12,025 nt of DNA from an uncultured Christensenella sp. (GTDB lineage Bacteria > Bacillota > Clostridia > Christensenellales > UBA3700). Shown here in pieces: positions 7,833 to 12,025 of this stretch. Numbering within the stretch: position 1 is the stretch's first letter; the number at the start of each line of letters is the position of its first letter. Where the stretch lies: assembly GCA_910576875.1 (NCBI GenBank), contig CAJTKI010000043.1:1757-13781 (forward strand), given 5' to 3'. The notes below the pieces were generated by a model. It had not been told where the DNA came from, did not search any database, and saw only the letters and a list, made by a program, of their open reading frames with translations. The position numbers were made by a program, and so were the translations under genes.

Positions 7833-8131
7833 ATACGCCTCTTCGTCCCATCCTATGCGGCGAAGCCCGCGTTTTATGCCCAAATCCGACTTGCAAATTC
7901 GTATACACATGTAGCGATTTCAGCGATTGGAATTCTATATTAACCCATTTATTGGAAATATTCTTCCGAATAATCGACGCATTTGCAAGTATTTGCATTC
8001 CAAAAGTTATTTTCGATACCAAATCCGCCATTGCCGCACGCACGCCGATACAACTGACCGCAACACCCGATTTCTCTGTGCAATCGCAAATCGGACCGTC
8101 GATTTCTCCGCGCCGCGCCGTTGCGTAACAT
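7833..8131 (-). other. Non-coding interval between pnp terminator and ylxY-like gene
   Basis: This stretch of about 300 nt has no convincing gene; short open frames across it show no recognisable domain and poor composition. It must hold the ylxY promoter, as pnp is terminated upstream, but no strong sigma-A pair is visible (best is TTGCAA with AAGAAT at 17 nt, both 4 of 6). A GAATATT box on the minus strand (7957-7963) matches the sigma-E -35 consensus, with a poor -10 (7934-7941) 15 nt later. ATTTGCA is repeated 10 nt apart on the plus strand at 7981-7987 and 7991-7997, and an inverted copy TTGCAAAT lies at 7891-7898. A 7-bp inverted repeat sits at 8067-8073 and 8088-8094. Confidence 0.45.
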
Positions 8132-8162
8132 AAAAAATCGGAGCGGCTAAACCGCTCCGATT
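8132..8162 (-). terminator. Intrinsic terminator of pnp
   Basis: An 11-bp perfect stem (arms 8136-8146 and 8152-8162, AATCGGAGCGG with CCGCTCCGATT) encloses a 5-nt loop. On the minus strand it is followed by TTTTTT. It lies about 20 nt past the pnp stop codon at 8182-8184 and is the strongest terminator in the window. Confidence 0.93.
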
Positions 8163-8181
8163 GGATTTCGACCGTCTCGAA

Positions 8182-10266
8182 TTACAGAACTTGTACCAGC
8201 TTGCAACGCATGCCCTTGTCCGTAAACTCGATCACTTTGACGCGTACGCGATCGCCGACTTTGACGACGTCTTCCACCTTCTCGACACGCTCTTTGCTCA
8301 ACTTCGAGATATGGATCAATGCATCTTTGCCCGGCGCAAATTCGATAAACGCGCCCAAGCCGTCTTTCACGCGGACGACAACCGCATCCAGTTCGGTACC
8401 GACTTCCGGATCGTTGCAGATCAGATCGATCATGCCCTTTGCCTTGTTCAGCATCTCTTGATCTACGCCGGCAACGAAGACATCGCCGTAATCGTTGATA
8501 TCGATTTTAACACCCGTCTCGTCGATGATGCGATTGATCGTCTTACCGCCCGATCCGATGACTTCGCGGATCTTGTCCGGATGAATGCTGAACGAAATGA
8601 TCTTCGGCGCATACTTGGACAGATTCTTACGCGGCTCGGGCAACACTGCGAGCATTTTGCCCAGAATTTCCAAACGACCGACGCGCGCCTGCTCCAACGC
8701 CTTGCGCAGGATTTCTTCATTGATACCCTTGATTTTGATATCCATTTGGATCGCGGTAATACCGTCTTTGGTACCCGCCACCTTAAAGTCCATATCGCCA
8801 AGGAAATCTTCCAAGCCCTGAATATCGGTCAAAACGCTGACCTTGCTCTTATCTTCATTGCTGATCAAGCCCATCGCAACGCCCGCGACCGGCTTTTTCA
8901 ACGGCACGCCGGCATCCATCAACGCCAACGTCGAACCGCAAACGCTTGCCTGCGACGTCGAACCGTTGCTGCTCAACACTTCGCTGACGGTGCGGATCGC
9001 ATACGGGAAGCTGTCTTCGGACGGCAGCATCGGCTCGAGAGCACGCTCCGCCAAAGCGCCGTGTCCGATTTCTCTACGCCCCGGGCTTCTCATCGGCTTC
9101 GCTTCGCCGACGCTGAACGGCGGGAAGTTATAGTGATGGATATAGCGCTTGCAAACTTCGTCGTCCAAGCCGTCCAACTTTTGCACCTCGCTGATGCTTC
9201 CGAGCGTACAGCAAGTCAACACCTGCGTCTGACCGCGCGTAAAGACGCCGGTACCGTGCACGCGCGGCAATACGCCGACTTCGCACCAGATCGGACGGAT
9301 TTCCGTCAACGCTCTGCCGTCGGGACGCACGCCGTGATCCAAAATCTTCGCGCGGACTTTCGCCTTTTTCATTGCGTACATCGTCTCGAAGATGTCTTTT
9401 TTGCCGTCCGGGAACTGTTCCGCAAAATGCGCGTAGACGTCTTGATCCATCGCCTCTTCCGCAGCCTCGCGCTCCTGTCTGTCAAAATGATTGAGCACTT
9501 CGTCCATCTTCGCATCGCAGTATTCCTGCACCGCCGACTGAATTTCCGGCGCGGGATGGTACAATTCGGGAACGACTTTTTCTTTGCCGATCTCTTTTTG
9601 AATGCCTTCGATAAACGCGACGATCTTCTTAATCTCTTCGTGACCGAACAAAATCGCGGCGATCATTTCTTCTTCCGTCACTTCGTTCGCGCCGGCCTCG
9701 ACCATCAAGATCGCCTCTTTCGTTCCGCTCAAAGACAGATGCAGTTTGCTCTTGTCTCTCTGTTCGGAATCCGGATTGATCACATATTGACCGTCCACAT
9801 ATCCGACCACAACCGATCCGGTCGGCCCCATAAACGGAATATCCGAGATCGACAACGCAATCGAGCTGCCCAGCATCGCATATACTTCGGGCGGAATGTT
9901 GGTATCGACCGACAGACACGTCGCGACGACCGTTACGTCGTTGTAGAATCCCTTCGGGAACAACGGACGGAGCGGACGGTCGATCAGACGGGACGTCAAA
10001 ATCGCCTTATCGCTCGGTCTGCCTTCGCGTTTCTTAAATCCGCCGGGGATTTTACCCACCGAATACATTTTTTCTTCAAAATCCACCGCCAGCGGGAAAA
10101 AGTCAATCCCGTCTCTGGGGGCTTTCGCCATCGTCGTGTTGACCATGACCGCCGTCTCGCCGCAACGCACGACACAGCTGCCGTTCGCCTGTCCGCAATA
10201 CGCGCCCGTCTCGACCAATACCTCGCGACCGCCGATTTGCGTCTTAAAAATTTTTCTTTCTACCAT
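8182..10266 (-). CDS. pnp: Polyribonucleotide nucleotidyltransferase (PNPase)
   Basis: PNPase degrades RNA 3' to 5' by phosphorolysis, releasing nucleoside diphosphates, and can add 3' tails in reverse; it acts as a homotrimer and can join the degradosome. All domains are present in 694 residues, the usual length: first RNase PH core (about 10-145, with FFPLAVDFEEKMYSVGKIPGG), helical linker (about 240-310), second RNase PH core (about 315-540, with the FTRGQTQ phosphate-binding motif), KH (about 555-617, VIGSGGKTIN) and S1 (about 620-692). The catalytic aspartates D487 and D493 in LEDFLGDMDFKVAGT correspond to E. coli D486 and D492. The ATG at 10264-10266 has a GGAGGG Shine-Dalgarno site at 10277-10282, with a rather long 10-nt spacer. 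It follows rpsO, the usual Bacillota and proteobacterial arrangement. No clear promoter is seen in the 80-nt gap, so expression may depend partly on readthrough from rpsO. Confidence 0.98.
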   Translation of the reverse strand: MVERKIFKTQIGGREVLVETGAYCGQANGSCVVRCGETAVMVNTTMAKAPRDGIDFFPLAVDFEEKMYSVGKIPGGFKKREGRPSDKAILTSRLIDRPLRPLFPKGFYNDVTVVATCLSVDTNIPPEVYAMLGSSIALSISDIPFMGPTGSVVVGYVDGQYVINPDSEQRDKSKLHLSLSGTKEAILMVEAGANEVTEEEMIAAILFGHEEIKKIVAFIEGIQKEIGKEKVVPELYHPAPEIQSAVQEYCDAKMDEVLNHFDRQEREAAEEAMDQDVYAHFAEQFPDGKKDIFETMYAMKKAKVRAKILDHGVRPDGRALTEIRPIWCEVGVLPRVHGTGVFTRGQTQVLTCCTLGSISEVQKLDGLDDEVCKRYIHHYNFPPFSVGEAKPMRSPGRREIGHGALAERALEPMLPSEDSFPYAIRTVSEVLSSNGSTSQASVCGSTLALMDAGVPLKKPVAGVAMGLISNEDKSKVSVLTDIQGLEDFLGDMDFKVAGTKDGITAIQMDIKIKGINEEILRKALEQARVGRLEILGKMLAVLPEPRKNLSKYAPKIISFSIHPDKIREVIGSGGKTINRIIDETGVKIDINDYGDVFVAGVDQEMLNKAKGMIDLICNDPEVGTELDAVVVRVKDGLGAFIEFAPGKDALIHISKLSKERVEKVEDVVKVGDRVRVKVIEFTDKGMRCKLVQVL

Positions 10267-10346
10267 TTCGCGTAGACCCTCCGTTACTGTAATATATTTA
10301 ACCTATTATTTAGTATCTGTCCGATTTGCCGTCCGTATCATACAAA

Positions 10347-10373
10347 ATCGGGGACGCAAGGCGCGACCCCGAT
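10347..10373 (-). terminator. Hairpin terminator/attenuator between rpsO and pnp
   Basis: Arms 10347-10353 and 10367-10373 (ATCGGGG with CCCCGAT, 7 bp) extend past an A-A mismatch by a further 3 bp (CGC with GCG) around a 5-nt loop. On the minus strand the following tract is TTT, G, T, which is weak, so partial readthrough into pnp is likely. It begins 5 nt after the rpsO stop codon. Confidence 0.75.
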
Positions 10374-10378
10374 CCGTT

Positions 10379-10645
10379 TTACTTTCTGATACCCAGTTTG
10401 GCAATGATTGCGCGGTAACGCTCGATATCGGTGTTTTTGAGATAATTCAGAAGATTTCTTCTCTTACCGACCATTTGCAACAGACCGCGTCTGGAATGGA
10501 AATCCTTTTTGTGCACCGCAAAATGCTCGTTGAGCTGTTCGATTCTTGCGGTCAACAGCGCGATTTGCACTTCGGGAGAACCGGTATCCCCTTCGTGTTG
10601 CGCATATTTTGCGATAATTTCCTGCTTCGTCAAATTCTTTTCCAT
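10379..10645 (-). CDS. rpsO: Small ribosomal subunit protein S15
   Basis: This is an 88-residue protein, the standard S15 length (89 with close variants), and an early binder of the 16S rRNA central domain that nucleates platform assembly. The family signature is unmistakable: GDTGSPEVQIALLTARI at about 20-36, then LNEHFAVHKKDFHSRRGLLQMVGKRR (about 38-63) with the His, Asp and Ser residues that contact the rRNA three-way junction, and LLNYLKNTDIERY near the end. The ATG at 10643-10645 has a textbook Shine-Dalgarno site. It heads the rpsO-pnp pair and has its own promoter and an 84-nt leader. S15 proteins commonly repress their own translation by binding such leaders. Confidence 0.98.
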   Translation of the reverse strand: MEKNLTKQEIIAKYAQHEGDTGSPEVQIALLTARIEQLNEHFAVHKKDFHSRRGLLQMVGKRRNLLNYLKNTDIERYRAIIAKLGIRK

Positions 10646-10729
10646 TGTTTAACCTCCTTCGTTGGAAAATACATTCGCCGTCAACCGAGTAAAGCATCGG
10701 AGTTTTTGCAAAACCCAGTCCGCGGCACT
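10646..10729 (-). promoter_or_regulatory. Structured 5' leader of rpsO, candidate S15 autoregulatory RNA
   Basis: From the predicted start site (about 10729) to the ATG there are 84 nt, long for a simple leader. The minus strand can fold a 7-bp hairpin with a 3-nt loop at 10699-10716 (GGGTTTT, GCA, AAAACTCC with one G-T pair). An alternative hairpin at 10685-10700 (CCGA with TCGG) shares two bases with the first, so the two are mutually exclusive at their edge. Bacterial rpsO leaders often carry such S15-binding folds, but no specific known class is recognised here. Confidence 0.5.
10653..10658 (-). promoter_or_regulatory. Strong ribosome binding site of rpsO
   Basis: AGGAGG on the minus strand, extended to AAGGAGGTT, lies 7 nt before the rpsO ATG. 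It is the best Shine-Dalgarno match in the window, as expected for a ribosomal protein gene. Confidence 0.92.
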
Positions 10730-10735
10730 GTCGAT

Positions 10736-10765
10736 ATCATAGCATACTTGCAAACGACATAGCAA
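10736..10765 (-). promoter_or_regulatory. Sigma-A promoter of rpsO with AT-rich upstream block
   Basis: Minus strand: -35 TTGCTA (10760-10765, 4 of 6) and -10 TATGAT (10736-10741, 5 of 6) with an 18-nt spacer and a TG one base before the -10 (extended -10). Just upstream, 10768-10800 is almost pure A/T on both strands and may act as an UP element, in keeping with a highly expressed ribosomal protein gene. A near-perfect AT palindrome (GATATT, A, AATATC) lies at 10797-10809. Confidence 0.68.
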
Positions 10766-10929
10766 GCAATTTCTATATTTATATAAAAATTTATCTGATA
10801 TTAAATATCCGACGCCGCGTCCCCGCCAAGCCCGATCTTCATTGCCGCGCATATCGCATCGCGCCGGCGCCCATTAAACAGTATCCGCTTAAATTCTATA
10901 ACCCGCCACAATTTGCGCCGGACGCCATG

Positions 10930-12025
10930 CTATTCGCATGATTCGGACGCATTATCCGCCCAAAAACGCTCTTTCCGTTCCATATTCTCGTCTCCGCGCG
11001 CCAAATACACATCCAGCCCCTTGGGATTGGCAAGCCGCTCGATTCTTGCGCCATGATCCCACACGCGCTTGGATATTCCGCCCGCGCCGTTCGCCAAAAT
11101 ACTCGCCGTCTCTTCCATGATGTCAATATTATACACGCACGCCGCGCCCGGCTTGCAATAGCCGGTATTCTCCAAATTGCCGCTCATATATTTTTGCTTA
11201 TACATATAATACGGCTCGTATCCGCGCGCGCAAATCGCCCGATCGGAATAGTCGATCATTTGCATCGGCAAATCCGCATCGTATCTTGCATACCCGCTTT
11301 CTTTCAACACCGATCCGCGTTTTAACGCCAACGAATGCACGGTAATATTATCCGGATCGAGCGCCAACGCACAATCTACGGAATACGCAAACATTTCGGC
11401 GGTTTCATCCGGCAACATCGCGATCAAATCCATATTGATTTTAAAATCGTATTTTCGCGCCCATTCGTATACCCTATATATATCGTCCGTCGAATGCCGA
11501 CGCCCGATCTTTTCCAGCGTTGCGGCATGGAACGTCTGCGGATTGATCGAAATGCGGTCGACGCCGCACCTCGCCATGACATCCAGCTTTTCGCGCGTAA
11601 TCGTGTCCGGCCTGCCCGCCTCGACGGTAAATTCGCGACATTCCGCCCGACAAGCGCTCAACACGCGAAACAATTGATCGGCGTCGAGCGACGTCGGCGT
11701 CCCGCCGCCGACGTAAATCGCGCGCAAGCGCAATCCTTGCCGCCGAATCAATGCCTTCGCATGTTCCAACTCTCGACACAGCAGATCGCAATACGGTTCT
11801 ACCGACTTACGCACATGACTCAATTGCGCCGACAAAAACGAACAGTACGAGCATCGCGACACGCATATCGGAATATTCACAAAAACGTCCACTTCCCGTT
11901 CCGACACATCGTAATACGGAGCCTGATTGCGACAGATTGCTTTTACCGATTTCGTCTTTTGCGCGCTTACGCCGAGCACGTCCGTAAAATACGTATCCGC
12001 ATCGATCCCGCCGCGCGACAAATCG
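10930..12025 (-). CDS. hemZ: HemZ-like radical SAM protein (oxygen-independent coproporphyrinogen III oxidase family); 5' end cut by window
   Basis: The reading frame is open to the right edge; about 364 C-terminal residues are visible, while HemZ proteins are near 500, so the N-terminal quarter or so lies outside. The TTG at 12019-12021 is an internal codon, not a likely start. The radical SAM cluster motif CVSRCSYC has its three cysteine codons at 11863-11865, 11851-11853 and 11842-11844. It is followed by YVGGGTPT, then EFTVEAGRPDTI, RISINPQTF and INMDLIAMLP, and later YMYKQKYMSGNLENTGY and YNIDIMEE. This set is characteristic of HemZ rather than HemN or HemW. Family members are thought to oxidise coproporphyrinogen III without oxygen, but activity is poorly proven and many carriers are not complete haem producers. 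No clear terminator follows; rpsO has its own promoter downstream. Confidence 0.88.
   Translation of the reverse strand, partial: DLSRGGIDADTYFTDVLGVSAQKTKSVKAICRNQAPYYDVSEREVDVFVNIPICVSRCSYCSFLSAQLSHVRKSVEPYCDLLCRELEHAKALIRRQGLRLRAIYVGGGTPTSLDADQLFRVLSACRAECREFTVEAGRPDTITREKLDVMARCGVDRISINPQTFHAATLEKIGRRHSTDDIYRVYEWARKYDFKINMDLIAMLPDETAEMFAYSVDCALALDPDNITVHSLALKRGSVLKESGYARYDADLPMQMIDYSDRAICARGYEPYYMYKQKYMSGNLENTGYCKPGAACVYNIDIMEETASILANGAGGISKRVWDHGARIERLANPKGLDVYLARGDENMERKERFWADNASESCE

Noticed and set aside
7833..7910. Longer 5' reading of the ylxY-like gene (26 extra codons)
   Set aside because: The extra residues (CIRICKSDLGIKR and so on) do not resemble the family; the MKK start with AAGAGG upstream and an immediate membrane segment is the normal pattern.
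8067..8094. 7-bp inverted repeat CCGATTT/AAATCGG with 14-nt spacing
   Set aside because: Short arms, no T tract, redundant with the strong pnp terminator just before it; probably chance.
7927..8133. Small open frames on both strands between pnp and the ylxY-like gene
   Set aside because: No ribosome binding site, odd composition, no recognisable motif, and overlap with the probable promoter region and the pnp terminator edge.
8161..10275. Open frame of about 704 codons on the plus strand opposite pnp, and similar ones opposite ftsK (2542-4614) and the M16 gene (5827-7170)
   Set aside because: They are codon-for-codon mirrors of well-identified genes, with Arg/Asp/Phe/His-rich products lacking any domain; they arise from avoidance of TTA, CTA and TCA in the real genes.
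10649..10852. Small open frame of 67 codons on the minus strand upstream of rpsO
   Set aside because: It spans the rpsO promoter and leader, has no domain and no Shine-Dalgarno support, and would start upstream of the promoter.
10861..10870. Perfect palindrome GCGCCGGCGC after hemZ, considered as a terminator or operator
   Set aside because: No loop and no following T tract on either strand; short GC palindromes are expected in this CG-rich sequence.
1..12025. Search for mobile elements, CRISPR arrays, tRNA/rRNA genes, phage or defence genes
   Set aside because: No transposase, integrase, direct-repeat array, cloverleaf or rRNA motif was seen; all nine genes are ordinary chromosomal ones in conserved order.

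Overview
This is a chromosomal housekeeping segment from a low-to-moderate GC Gram-positive lineage, most likely a member of the Bacillota (Clostridia-like, possibly an uncultured gut lineage). All nine genes lie on the minus strand. In the direction of transcription (high to low coordinates) they are: hemZ-like radical SAM gene (5' end cut by the window) > rpsO > pnp > ylxY-like deacetylase-fold gene > M16 zinc peptidase (mlpA/ymxG type) > ftsK/spoIIIE > rimO > pgsA > cinA-like (3' end cut by the window). The blocks rpsO-pnp-ylxY-M16 and spoIIIE-(rimO)-pgsA-cinA match the gene order I know from Bacillus and clostridia, where recA follows cinA. This synteny and the Gram-positive-type Shine-Dalgarno sites are the basis for the lineage call. 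No closer taxon can be defended from the sequence.

Region by region: 12025-10930 holds the C-terminal three quarters or so of hemZ. 10929-10646 holds the rpsO promoter, an AT-rich block upstream of it, and a structured leader of about 84 nt. 10645-10379 is rpsO, followed by a hairpin terminator. 10266-8182 is pnp, followed by a strong intrinsic terminator. 8131-7833 is non-coding and carries repeated TTGCAAA-like elements and a possible sporulation-type promoter. 7832-7107 is the ylxY-like gene. 7032-6996 is a canonical sigma-A promoter whose predicted start site falls on the ATG of the M16 gene, so that mRNA looks leaderless. 6996-5734 is the M16 peptidase, followed by a hairpin terminator. 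5673-5596 is the ftsK promoter and leader. 5595-1 is a tightly packed operon, ftsK-rimO-pgsA-cinA, with two 4-nt ATGA overlaps and one 5-nt gap.

Functionally, the window joins ribosome biogenesis and modification (S15; RimO, which modifies S12), RNA decay (PNPase), chromosome translocation (FtsK/SpoIIIE), phospholipid synthesis (PgsA), a pyridine-nucleotide salvage/CinA protein, a tetrapyrrole-type radical SAM enzyme and two envelope or sporulation-associated factors. No mobile element, CRISPR array, tRNA, rRNA or phage gene was seen, and I found no evidence of a previously undescribed multi-gene system. The most notable observations are the predicted leaderless M16 mRNA, the CinA that lacks its MoCF domain, the deacetylase-fold protein lacking its catalytic aspartates, and the structured rpsO leader.
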